Origin: Saccoglossus kowalevskii
Lineage: Eukaryota > Hemichordata > Enteropneusta > Harrimaniidae
Direction of reading: 5' to 3'
Length of the DNA: 13,688 nt
NCBI RefSeq assembly: GCF_000003605.2
Contig: NW_003124932.1
Span: forward strand, 9,198 to 22,885
Positions 1-11,200 of the stretch are shown here, one piece after another. Position numbers and translations under genes: made by a program. The notes beneath the pieces are model-generated. The model ran no database searches. It saw only the letters and a program-made list of their open reading frames with translations, and was not told where the DNA came from. Within the stretch, counting starts at the first letter, position 1, and every line of letters starts with the position of its first letter.

Positions 1-1
1 T

Positions 2-32
<31 letters not shown>
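1..32. repeat. TTTA tetranucleotide microsatellite
   Basis: Eight uninterrupted copies of TTTA open the window, and the tract may continue to the left. It is a simple sequence repeat with no sign of function. Confidence 0.95.
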
Positions 33-1490
33 CAACAGCCCGCTGACCTTTCATTGTTTACAGAGCATGTGAAATAAAATAATATGTTTTTATTGCGATT
101 CTTATCACTACCTGACCATACACCGTCTTTTCCCACTGAAACGCCAAGTTAACAAAGCGTGGGTGGAATTCATATATTCGACATAAATCAACGATACGAG
201 AACCGTATCATTGGCATTCAGACAAAAAAACAAACCCATGCATGGCTGAACATTCGTCAATTTTTCGTATAATCCAGATCAATTTTGATAATTTCACGTT
301 TTACACAAAATGCTAATGTATTCATGGAAATGTATTACTGCCGGGGTTCACTGTTACTTCGTTCTGCATATCTTATTGACGGCTCGTGCTTGTGTATTCA
401 CTCGACAAGCTGCCTGAATCGATAAAACTGAAATACAGCTAGATAATATGGATAATTGGACATACAGTATGGCGATTATGTTGCTATGGTTGCCCTAGAG
501 AAGATTGTGAACAATGCAGTTAACTAGACGTCATAAACGTTTTAAAAATCAATAGCTTATGGCTACATTTTAATGTGTTTATTAGGGGTTAAATGTTTGG
601 GATGTAGTTCAGCATACTCGAGTGAGTGGGGCTGGGTGTGGTGGGTTGATAGTAAATCCAGGGACGAGAAAATACCGGCACTGTGACGCATAGAAACCGA
701 TACAACCCTATTCAACGAACTCAGTTATGTTTTTCTCAACATTAAAAGCGTCAATTTGATAATAAATTATTCAAACAGAGAATAAAAACGAAATTAATTT
801 GTGTCAGTAAGAATTCTACCAACAGACGTGAATTGAAACGGTAATCATTTCATCGTCGAACGAGGTCGAACCGTATCGGCGTTGTCATCAACGCGAAACA
901 TTATATCGGTAAATATACCTATTTCCGTATTCACTTCACGTGTACCGAGAATCACGTCAGACATGGCTGTTGATACAGGTTTTGAAAAGTGTCAAGAAAG
1001 GTACACTACATTTTTTGTTTTGTTATTATTATTAAAGAGTGTGTAAAATAGACTATTAACACTCATTGGACGCTTTCAGTCACGTGACCCCGTGTTATAA
1101 TACGTAGAATATGCTAATTAGCCTATATCGTCTGGTGACTGTCAGGTCACATCACAAACTAAATTAAAACACCTTGACCGTTGTCGCTGATCTTAACAAG
1201 TACTTTAGAGTATCAAATGACTATCACGTTATCTGCACACTGAACTATCGTGAAGATTTACTTACTCAGTGTCCAGTGTTGAACGTTCCAAACAATGTAC
1301 TAGTATTATTCTATTGAATAAGGAATTTCTCTCATCTAAACAGGAAGTGACGAAACGATTTTTCTAATGTTAAGCTTCAACCTATGCTTTCTAAATCGTA
1401 ACATTTAATGTTGTATATAGTTTGACGGGCATTTTATTCTAGTTTGGATGATTAGCACACAATACTTTCTCATGACATTCTTTCACGTAC
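33..1490. other. Upstream region of the M6-like gene, no firm exon
   Basis: About 1.5 kb without a convincing coding exon on either strand. It should hold the promoter, the 5' UTR and possibly a first coding exon, but no TATA box or initiator can be called. CpG density rises around 840-960, just before an ATG in good context at 963 (ACATGG). A palindromic GTCACGTGAC E-box/CLEAR-type site lies at 1079-1088 and another CACGTG at 937-942. The start codon remains unresolved: one candidate is the ATG at 963, another the ATGG at 1491. Confidence 0.5.
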
Positions 1491-1494
1491 ATGG
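1491..1494 (+). CDS. M6: Candidate first coding exon end: ATGG followed by a donor
   Basis: The bases ATGG are followed by GTAATG, a fair splice donor. The leftover G joins the GA that opens the exon at 1851, making GGA, so the protein would begin Met-Gly-Lys-Glu-Lys. The phase is exactly what exon 1851 demands. Vertebrate PLP1 also splits here: its first exon contributes only ATG plus the first base of Gly2 (from memory). The 5' end of this exon, mostly UTR, cannot be seen. The alternative is the ATG at 963, spliced after ACAG at 978 to a weak donor GTTTTG. A start outside the window is also possible. Confidence 0.3.
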
Positions 1495-1583
1495 GTAATG
1501 TGAACATTTTTTTAATGTTGAGCGATACCAGCAATATCTTCTTAACCGTTAATGATATATATTGCCGATTGATACTGAATTAT

Positions 1584-1600
1584 TTAATTAATTAATTAAT
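1584..1600. repeat. Short TTAA/ATTA simple repeat
   Basis: About four tandem copies of a TTAA tetranucleotide in the putative first intron. It is only a low-complexity marker. Confidence 0.7.
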
Positions 1601-1850
1601 CAATTACGGACGATGGCGAAGTTGTTTCCTTTTAGTTTTGAACGTTCATCGTTTCAGTTCCATCTACTAGTATGCTAATTGCACAGGTAGAGGAAAGATC
1701 CCATAAGACAGATAAAGGTGATATTGTTCATCTACGACTTCATTTCAAAGGTGTCTATTGGGAGTGATTGGTTTGTCTTCCCTACTTAACTATTTATTTT
1801 GTGTAAACGAGTATCGATCTACATCGACCGACTTTTTTGCTTGATTGCAG

Positions 1851-2280
1851 GAAAGGAGAAAGTAAAGGAAGTTTACGAGAATAAAGTGAAACAAGAAAAT
1901 GCCATTTACGACTTTTGCGGCAACGCTTATTCCGTCGTTAGCGATCAGTTGGGGCGCATTCACCGACGTAATAAGCGTATATTCTGCGACAACTTTATCT
2001 GGGACGGCTTGGTGAACGGTTGTCGTAAATTCCATGCTAACAAGTACAGAATCAGCCGTTTTTTATGCCAAAACCTAGTATGTCGGTGCTGTCGGAGATT
2101 TTGGCATGCCTGCTGCTACAACAAGTGCTGTGTTTGCTTGTCCAGGATTCCGTATGACTCGCTCATCTCGTTCTTTTTTCTTGGGGGAGGGTCGGTGGCG
2201 TTTACGTATTTCTTCCACCAGGCAGTTACTGGGAGTATGGATCTCGCTATCGCTTTTCTCGGTGACAGCATGCGGGCGAT
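1851..2280 (+). CDS. M6: M6 exon: Cys-rich N-terminus and TM1
   Basis: Acceptor TTTTTTGCTTGATTGCAG and donor GTAAGT; enters in phase 1 and leaves in phase 2 (AT, completed to Met by the next exon). It encodes a charged segment (KEKVKEVYENK), then a basic region with 12 cysteines. The densest run is around residues 74-97 (C74, C79, C81, C82, C89, C90, C94, C95, C97), probably palmitoylated as the N-terminal cysteines of PLP are. CLSRIPYDSLIS leads into TM1 (about 103-123) and matches the family pattern C-L-x-x-[IV]-P-Y-x-S-L-I. HQAVTGS follows, like GHEALTG in PLP, but the neighbouring CGCG of vertebrates is missing. The exon has 430 nt against 187 in PLP1, the surplus being on the N-terminal side. 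No in-frame ATG precedes TM1, so an upstream exon is required. C or T in many third positions supports this frame over the others. Confidence 0.9.
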
Positions 2281-5200
2281 GTAAGTATGATACTAGTAGT
2301 ACGAGGGAATATAATGTATAGTTGTTGTTCTCTCCTCTACCTATATTTTATATTCAACTCGTCAAAAATCAGTGAAAATAAATTCCATACAAAACACCCA
2401 AAAAATCTTTTTCAGCGAAAATTAATTCCAGCTAAAAGTAGTTTCACAGTATTCGCAAGCCGTTTTCCACGGCCAGGATTCATATTTATAGACGATCTCG
2501 TGATTGACCAATCAAAGAAACCGTCAGTATAAATACAATTGCTGAAAATACACAACACCTGCCGGGGTGCAAGAAAACTACAAGAGATATTAGTGAAATA
2601 AAGGAATTGCCGGGAGAGAAATTGATTATTGGATGGCGTGTTTGAATCAACAGCTATCATGATGACCAGTGCGAGCCTTGATTGCTTTAGTTCCACAGTG
2701 TTTATTTCCAACAACTGGGGAGTGATGACCAGATCACGTGACACGAAAGCAATTTGTGCAATCTTATCACTCTCATAGGACGAAATTCAAAACGCGTAGT
2801 GAGTTGATTAAAACCTCAACGTCGCTTACACGTCATTACCGATAATTTCAATGTAATGCCCATTTGTTGGTTGGTATCACGTGACAAAGAAGGCAGCTCC
2901 GATTATCACAGAATCCCGCTGTCGTAGGCCACACTAAATGATGAATATGACGTGACAAATGATATGCAGACATGTGTGACGTCATTAAAATACAGCAGGT
3001 GTAGAAACTAAATGTCATCACTATCTCATTATGTAGAGTTACTATCTCTTTACTCGCTACTTTGGCTCAATTTATCTCATTATAGGAGTCAGCAGCCTGG
3101 AAATGTAATCTTGAGACTCACTAAATTGACAACTGTGTATGTCATTAAGGAGGAAATCATACAAACGAAAAATATACACTGTTTATATGTATTTATTCTA
3201 GAATCAACATTAACTTTCAAGTCCCGTACGATAAAACAGGAAGCTCATACACACACCTTAAATTTGCGCTCCCACTTTGTAGTATGTGCGAAGCATCGCC
3301 CTCTGACGGATTAGTGTAACCATAATTGAAAATGAGACAATCAGTTGGTTTGGTAACAATTCCTGAAATATCAAAATAATAAAGCTAGAGTTCAAGTTCA
3401 TTGTGTCTAATCAACAAATCAAACATATTGTTTACTGTTGTAACCACTCGACGACATTTTACTATTTTTTTTCGAGATACTTCTAAATTTGATTTCTGGA
3501 TTCTGTTTCTGATGGTTATAGGATTCAGCGAGAAGCTTTGTGCAGATCATGCGGAGTGGAAGTGCAACTTGAATACGTTAAAAACATGACACCTTTATTC
3601 AATTCACTTTTCTATTTAACATATCAGGGTTCCCATGGCACAGATGGGAGCCATTGGTCTTGGTGCCATGATGTCGTGGATAGCAATGTGGATTCTTATC
3701 ATAGGTATCGCATCTACTGGTCCGACCCGACGTTGGTGTTGTGGAAGATATGGTTGCAGACTATATGGGAGAATTATAGTGGGCACGGTAAGTGCACTTT
3801 GAAATGGCGTCAAAATCGTGACGTCAGAATGTCGTCTGCTTGGCATACATATTCAAAACATACTTCAAAATAATGGATCCAAATTGTGCCGTGAGAATGT
3901 CGTCTGCTATACACAGTCATCTAATTCGATTTGTTAAACATAAATTACTCCGCAGACTATTAAATTTAACCCAATACTCTTCGAATGAATATATTATTTG
4001 ATTTGATTTCCTGTAATGTTGTTAACGTCCAAATGTTTGGTCACGTGGAAAAAGTAAACGAACGTAACTTGCATAAATGCATTATGGGGAATGCCCTTCA
4101 TGCAAGAGTACATGCTATTGCTTTTTAACAAAATACAAAAAAAGTAAACTGAGGAGAAATACATTTAATCAACAGTATCTGCGGTGCGAATGTCATTATA
4201 CTATTTAATGTTGAAAACCTGTTCAGTTGTATAGTGGTTCTGGCACGGTGATCACCATTTCCGCTCATTCATCTAGTTTCGCATCATATTAAAAAAAGTG
4301 TGCTTTATTGCTACTTGTCCGACTGCTGTTGCGTTTCATGGTTGTGAATACCGGCTTCATTATCCGTGTCCAGTTCCTACAAATTCCATAATACCGACGA
4401 ATTATCCCAACATGCCTAGCGGGATTAATTTATTTCTCTTTGTGAGCCATAAGTTATTTGCCCTTAGTGACCTGTGAACTATAAATAAAAAAAATGTCTA
4501 AAAACTGATCGTAAACCGCACAGTATGAACTCGTCCCTTACCTGCCCTTCAGTTTGGTTAAATAAAAATGAAAAATTCATGACAAATTCAGACATGAACA
4601 AAATACTCTAAGATGAATGTTACACCGCCACTCTATTTTCAAGAATTATTTCAAGTCATGATATCACACTCTCAATGCTCTACAAAAGAAAAAAAGTGAC
4701 ATTTGCGTAGATCATAACAATTGCTTCAACATGGCCGACTGACTGAGTGACAGCGTACTACGTGATCTAAATACAAACTATCGTGTTTCTTAAGAACATG
4801 AATTCAAAGCAAAATATTTCCTTTATGTTCTGAACGCTAACCTAAATTGGACTTACGTAGTGCTTGTATAACATATTGCGAATTAGTATAGCTTAAATTA
4901 TCCCAATTTACGTCATTTTACTGTGTCTGAAACTGTGATCTGCACAACAACAGGATATGATATTCCGTGGAGGCTCGACTCATGTGTTAATTCCACGGTA
5001 CATGCAACTGCCCCGCAATGAGTTCATATTATGCCACATAAACTTATTCATCTTTGTACTAGTAAAGCCAGTTTATATTGAGAACGCATTTCCTTTCTTG
5101 TTTTCCAGTTAATAGTGACCTGTTACTTCATGGCCTTTATATGGATGTTGTTGATTGGTGTATTGATGATACCGACAGTGTTCACCTTTATTATAGACCA

Positions 5201-8200
5201 AGTGTGTGCGGTAGAAATTGTCAAGCTTATAAAAGAGATATGTGTAGATACATCGAGTATAAGTGAGTCCAGTGTTAATAAAGTATCGTTAATAATAATG
5301 TCTTCGAGTTTACGGCCTGAGAGCTTCGGCCGCGTTTAAATTAATCCCGCATATAAGCTTGTGATGTCGACGTTTTGATTGTCGTACGTACGTCGTCTGC
5401 GAGACAGTTTCCCGCTCGAAAACGTATAGTCAAATTCAAGGCAAGGGGCAGTGTGGGTGTTTATTTTTTAACTGTTCCAGGCATTCATCATCGGGGATGC
5501 ATTTGCTGCGCCCTCCCCCAAATCCATTTTTTTCTTGATGATTGCATTGTTATTATTTTCCTGCCCATTATTGCTACTATCCTATCCCTAACACGAATCG
5601 ACTGGTTATTTTCGTGAACATGTTATAATATTACGACAGGATGCCAGTGCCACAGGTGGTGTTGTTACGTAAGTCAAAACACAACAATTTTGAAATCTAA
5701 ATTTAAACAGAATAATCTAACAAAAATAACACACGATTTCAAGGTCAGTTATGTTTAATTTAAAAGAACTAGAAGAAAAAAACACTCACTCAAGAGTCAT
5801 AAATATATGCATGTCCGTGAGGGCGTGGCACCCAGAAGCGAAAACATCATTTCCTTCGATGTGTATTTCAGTCACGTGCCTACATGTTGTACAGCATTGC
5901 TGCCACTTTGATTAAAGCTATGTCTCCAAGGTAGTGTCCTAGATGTCAGCCAGCGCCGTTATTATACGGAGTGTGTTACACATCAATCTTTCTGTATAGC
6001 ACCGCAATAGTAACAGCGTTCAATTGACCTCGGCTTAATTGACGTAGCCCTCTCATATGTGATATCTTCAGCTATTTAAATAAATAATTACCCCGGCTGC
6101 TGTTTTTATTCAATAGATCAAGTAGGTTGTCGTGTTCACGAGTGACTATTTGTATTCATGTGTCTATTTACAATCCTTCAATGGTTTATTATAATACTGG
6201 ACTCAGTGGTTAGGAAAAGGTTAAATTATGTCAGAGTTCACCCACAAACTCATTGAAAATAAAAGCGTTTCGAGAATCCGATTTTAGTTGTACTGAAAAC
6301 AGATAAATTATGCTAAGATATACTAAACGTCATGTTATATTGTCCATGTCATTTTAGATCAGTTGTCGGTTTATTTGCGAAATGCTCGCCTGATATCGTC
6401 CTTTGAAATCCATACTACCATGAAGAAATAGACAATAGTCTCGTCAGCTAACCTTATAATTAACGGTTTATTTATAGCTGAACATTCAATGTAAATGACA
6501 ATTTCCGGTCGTATTGGTTTTTATGTTGTTAATTTACGCTGATCGACATTATTATTTTATATTTTGTCGTCAAGTATCCCAATATTTATTTGTCGCGGAT
6601 ACTAGTATATAGCTGTTCTATTTATAGAAAATCACGTGGTACCGAATCCATTAATATTGATAAGCTAAAACATTGATCATACTTAGTACAGCTTGCAGCA
6701 CATTTCCAAATACCTTATAACCGAACGTTATTCACAAAGGCCGATTTTAATCAACAAACTGTTGATCACAGCGTCGCAGAGGGCGCAATATACTTAGGCA
6801 ATCTGAGTAGATATGATTAGTAGTGCGCAGCGCAGTGCCTATCACTAACAGTCATATTGTTGCCAGCTAAGTTGCTGACTGGTTTGATATGCGCGCCTGG
6901 AAATCATTACACGATTAAATCAAGTTGTTTCAAACCAACCTCAACAAGAGACGCCAAACTAATAGTGGGGGACTCAGACACTTCGAATATAAATAGAAGA
7001 TCATGATGTGATTGCCTTTTAATTTATTTCATTCAAAGTTATCCAAGTAAAATGTATGCTAGACGGAGTATGCCAGGATACAATCTGTTCTGTGTCTGGT
7101 CTTTTAGTTGTCTGCCGAGGCATGTCATAACGCTTGTGAATGAGTGAATTTAGATGAACGGCCGGAACAACACAGTTCTACTAATCATGCAAAGATCTCG
7201 AGATGCACATAAGAGGGGAGGCAAGGGGGGTAGCTGGTACGGTTTTACGGGAAATAAAAAGGGCTTTTCACAATTTACGAAGAAAAAAAGACGTTTTTAC
7301 AGTTTACAGTGTTAACAAATAGAACATTGAATGGTCCGAAGAGCTCTCCGACTCAAATTCTCCGCCATTGCTGCGCCGTGTGAAGAGACGCATGCGCATA
7401 TTACCCTCGTAATGCTCTTCATTCGGTTAGAGGGCCTTGTTTACGTCTTGACATTCAATTTTGTAGTGAATTGTGTCATCTAGTCGTTTTACAGTTTCTA
7501 AAATGTAATTTCCCTGGATTATTCTTTACGATTTTTTTATTTGGATGTGAATTTTTGTACGTACGAGAAAAATGACACATTTTTACAGTGTACGAAAACA
7601 ATATTTGATTGATTACGTTGTACGTCTAGCCTGTGATTACAGAATTACGGAATTTATTTTTTCAATTTATGTTGTACGAACAAAAAAATATTGCAATTAC
7701 GTTGAACGAAAATAACCCTTGCCCCCCCCCCTCACATAACAACCAGTTAGCAACTTGGCTGGCAATGTTGCTGTTTTGTTGTTCGGGACAATATGGCGGT
7801 GACGGTATTTGAACTTTAGTGCATTTCGCTGTAGAAATCCGAGTTAGGTGTTAACAATTTAAAATGTAAAATGTTTATAGATTGAATTTGATCAAGGTAT
7901 CTCATCTATGTAGTATCTCTTCACAAAGATTTATTCAATGAGGTAAATCACTATTGGACATCAAAACGCAAAGATCATGGTTGAATAATTGTGTCTGTTT
8001 ATGGTGTTTATATTACAATACATTAATTTCGTGATATTTACATTAAGTACTAACTGAGTAATTATTTTGAATTCTCAGTTGAGCTACTTGGTCTAGGGTT
8101 GGCACTGGCGTTAAATACACTCACGAAAATCATCGCGGTGCGAAGCATCCAAGACGCCACGGATACAGTGACGGGCTTACTGACGGACGCTACAGGAATG

Positions 8201-11200
8201 ATCAACCAAGTAACAGAAAGTAGGTATTTCGTCTTGCCCATGGAATTGAACACTAAAGTAGAAGCCTACTCATAAATTAAAAAACCCAGAATTTATTCAT
8301 TTTGCAATGAATTGTACTCCAAGGCAATATAAGGATATTGACCTGAAAAAAAGTTGAGGTGTCACCAGTCTTTTTTTCGAGAAATTGATAGTTGTATTTT
8401 AGTGGAAAGTCGCCATTTTGACACTGTTATAACACTATGGCAGAGATATTATGCAATATTTTTTTTTTAAATTGTATTTTCAGGGTACAATCATCTGTAC
8501 ACACTAACTGACCACATAGCAGGGTATTTTTTCAGCCCGAGATACTCGGCTGGGAATAATACAAAACTTCGCTGGTAATCACTCATATCTGCTGAAAGTA
8601 TCGTTGAATTATATAAAAAGTACATTTAATGGATTTTATTGAGCGTATGACCACGGATCCACACTACTGGACATAATTGGTTCAACGCCAACAACACATT
8701 CCTTCGGAAGTATTAAAGGGCGGTGGTCGTCGCGCCGCGTCCTGTTCGATATGGGACTCATACACAACGCGTGTAAACTACATTGTTTGTTTACATGAAA
8801 CTCGAACACGTGCTACGCGTCGACCACCGCGCCCTTTGACGTGCAGCTGAATTTGAACCTCAGGCCTCGTTATTACTCATATTACTTCGGTATGTACAAC
8901 ATCAGATTACGCTCACAAGTGGCCCTGATTCAAATCATCGCAAACCATTAAATGGAGCCTTACGAAAACTTCCGGTATCAACGTCTAGTAGATAACCTTT
9001 ACTCGCCGTAAACGGCGCTGTTTAAAAGCTCTTCGTGTGCCGCACATGATACTGTAGATTATGTTGACCTGTGGTGTGTGTTCTGGGTAAACAGACATAT
9101 AGAGCGTATACACACTGATTAAACAATCAAATATACGAGTACAAATACGTTGTTATTATAACAATCAAAACATTCTCCCATGTGGTGCAGTTTCAACAAT
9201 GTTATTTGAACTAAGCTGCTCTCCTGGTTATGGCCGCGCGGAGAACCCACATGTGTTGCCTAGCAACAACATAGGCAATCTTATGAGATGTTTCTGGTTA
9301 ATCTTACTTAAGTAAACGTAATATCCTCAGAATGTCACAGTGGCACACTCCATTAGCGTCCACAATAACATTTCCCATGGACATTACACATACGTGGTTC
9401 ATACTATCGAATAAAGAAGCATTTAAAAAGAAATATATCTTTTTAGAAACTACTAGGCTTCGTTCAAACATACAACTGTGTCAGTGTGTTTAATCGTCTG
9501 TCATTTAGAATATAGTAACATTTCCAAATCTTTTATTTTTATTGACGGACTAATACATATCAAACACATATGTGACGACATAAATGGCCCACGTGTCATC
9601 CAGTGACGTCACAGAATCGTTTGACGCCAGAGAGCGTGACTTGTAGGAAAGAGTACACTCTTCACTGGAAATGAAAAAATGCTCAACTCGAAATTCTAGA
9701 ATTGGAAAAATATACTAGTGAATATTTTGTTGGAACTGTAGGTATCAAATCGAGGAGCGAAAGATATGAAATTGAAGGGGTGGCAATCTGCATGGACGAA
9801 TTGTACAACGTGTGCGAATATGTAAGTATGTTTTTTTATAAATTGGTGTTGGAATCGTGCGTTCAAATCAAGAGGCGAAAGATGTGAAATTAAAGGGGTG
9901 GCAATCTTCATTGACGAAATGTACAACGTTTGCGAATATGTGTGTATGTTTTCATAAATTGGTGTTGGTAGTGTGCATGTTGTAGCGTGTCACATTCTGA
10001 TTGGTTCAACTGTCACTTAGCTTCATTTTACAGGGGTATGCGAACCATACTCAACAACGCGACCATTGGTTTAGAAAGTGTGGTTTTATTAAAATTAGTC
10101 TCAAGTGTACAAAATTGTTGATTAATAGTTTGTAATAGTTTCTTTAAGAAAATTGAACCTGTAATATAAATTTTGTTTACGGAGCCATGTTTTAAGATTG
10201 GGTTCGAGCATGGATTCCATGGTTTGATGAAGGACGCATATCTTTGTTGGTCACGTAGTGTACAGTCTTCAAATATCTATTTATCTTGAGAGCAATTTAA
10301 ATTTATCAAAGGCAATTTTTAATCCCATACTTACTATACTGTCTCGGCCAGTGAACGCCCAGCTACACTGTGTAACCTTCTGGGTCATTAAACGGAGTTT
10401 CTTTTTTGTTTTTCTGACAGGGCACTGGGTTATGGCTTGGATTCGGTATAGCGTGTGGATCTGCTATGTTCATGGTGTTTGGTTTCGTAAGTTCTCGCAC
10501 CCCATACACAATGCATACACAAAGCCGTTTTGTAACCAAAACCTGTGAATTTCCATTTTTTATTCAATTTATATTTTATTTAATATGCAAGCATTTAACA
10601 TGGCTGACTAACAGCCATTTTACAACTAAATTTGACAATTCTCGTGGACACCACGACAGATTGATCGAATACGCGAAATTCGTTACTGGTCGGCATATGG
10701 TGGTATAGTTTGAATACAATAAGCAATGGCGGACTCCCCCCCCCCCCCAGTTGAAAAAAATATTCAATTTGTTTTTGTATAATATAAAAAATCATTAACT
10801 TAGTCTGGCGATTTTAAAGCTTGGACCCCCCCCCATTAAAAAATTCTGTATTCGCCCCTGATAAGAGAGGGTGAGTGGTGACCGTGTTATATTCCTTATT
10901 ATGTTTATTATTCACAGTTTTACAGCATACCTGTACTAACAGCGAACTACGCCCATATCCACGATACACCGGACAGAAAGAAAAAGAAAAAGAAACGAAA
11001 GAAGGTGAAACACTACAGCAGAGAACTCAAACCCAAAACTACCGAGGAACGATACGTAATTGTGGAAGATATGCAGGGAAAACAGAAAGCCGTCCCGGAA
11101 AAAGATTATGCAGAGACGACAGGCCTGGAAGTACTGGAAAAATACCGCGAGTACCCAGAGTATCGGTATTGGGATTATCCACGGTTCAGTGAAAAGGACT

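Larger units (their letters stand above)
5263..8078 (+). other. Largest intron (phase 1), with a MITE-like element
   Basis: 2.8 kb, starting GTGAGTCC and ending TTGAATTCTCAG. It contains a MITE-like element (7213-7732) and a pair of 25-bp inverted repeats (6860-6884 and 7741-7765), both described separately. Two CACGTG sites are at 5873-5878 and 6633-6638. No exon was found; the open frame at 5375-5617 has no family resemblance and lies in intronic sequence. Confidence 0.75.
8220..9741 (+). other. Intron after the insert exon (phase 1)
   Basis: Begins GTAGGTAT and ends GGAACTGTAG. It contains a fold-back element (8715-8837), a near-perfect X-box-like palindrome GTTGCCTAGCAAC (9255-9267), two CACGTG sites (8807-8812, 9590-9595) and a TGACGTCA site (near 9603). 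A possible but rejected exon lies at 8484-8574. Confidence 0.7.
9729..9962 (+). repeat. Tandem 118-bp duplication containing an M6 exon
   Basis: Copy 1 is 9729-9846 and copy 2 is 9847-9962, both starting TGTTGGA. A short third fragment (TGTTGG and onward) begins at 9963, and the shared flank ATAAATTGGTGTTGG follows each copy. Over the 80-nt exon part the copies differ at 12 positions (about 85 percent identity). The duplication covers the exon with both splice borders. Confidence 0.9.

Noticed and set aside
963-1000. ATG in good context, reading MAVDTGFEKCQE, before GTACAC
   Set aside because: It leaves two bases, whereas exon 1851 needs one. Splicing earlier after ACAG at 978 fits the phase but uses a poor donor (GTTTTG). 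Kept only as an alternative start.
1790-2035. Minus-strand open frame opposite the TM1 exon
   Set aside because: It is the complement of the coding exon, which has splice sites, family motifs and consistent phase on the + strand.
2106-2321. Second + frame reading MPAATTSAVFACPG and onward
   Set aside because: Overlaps the true frame of the TM1 exon, is preceded by stops at 2013 and 2073, and runs through the GTAAGT donor.
3826-3908. 15-bp direct repeat AGAATGTCGTCTGCT, 68 bp apart
   Set aside because: Short and isolated, with no flanking similarity that would indicate an element or a duplicated exon.
8484-8574. Possible exon after TTTTCAG, reading RYNHLYTLTDHIAG and onward, in phase with the exon ending at 8219
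   Set aside because: It has no family match or cysteine. It fits only with a second weak exon at 10034-10077, and that chain then enters the TM4 exon in the wrong frame. The exon at 9742-9821 fits both the frame and the conserved cysteines.
10034-10077. Possible exon reading GMRTILNNATIGLE after TTTTACAG
   Set aside because: It leaves phase 1 while the next exon needs phase 0, and its donors are weak. It could at most belong to an alternative transcript.
10258-10548. + frame across the TM4 exon reading HWVMAWIRYSVW and onward
   Set aside because: Wrong phase for both neighbouring exons; the GTGLWLGFG frame leads directly into TANYAHIHD.
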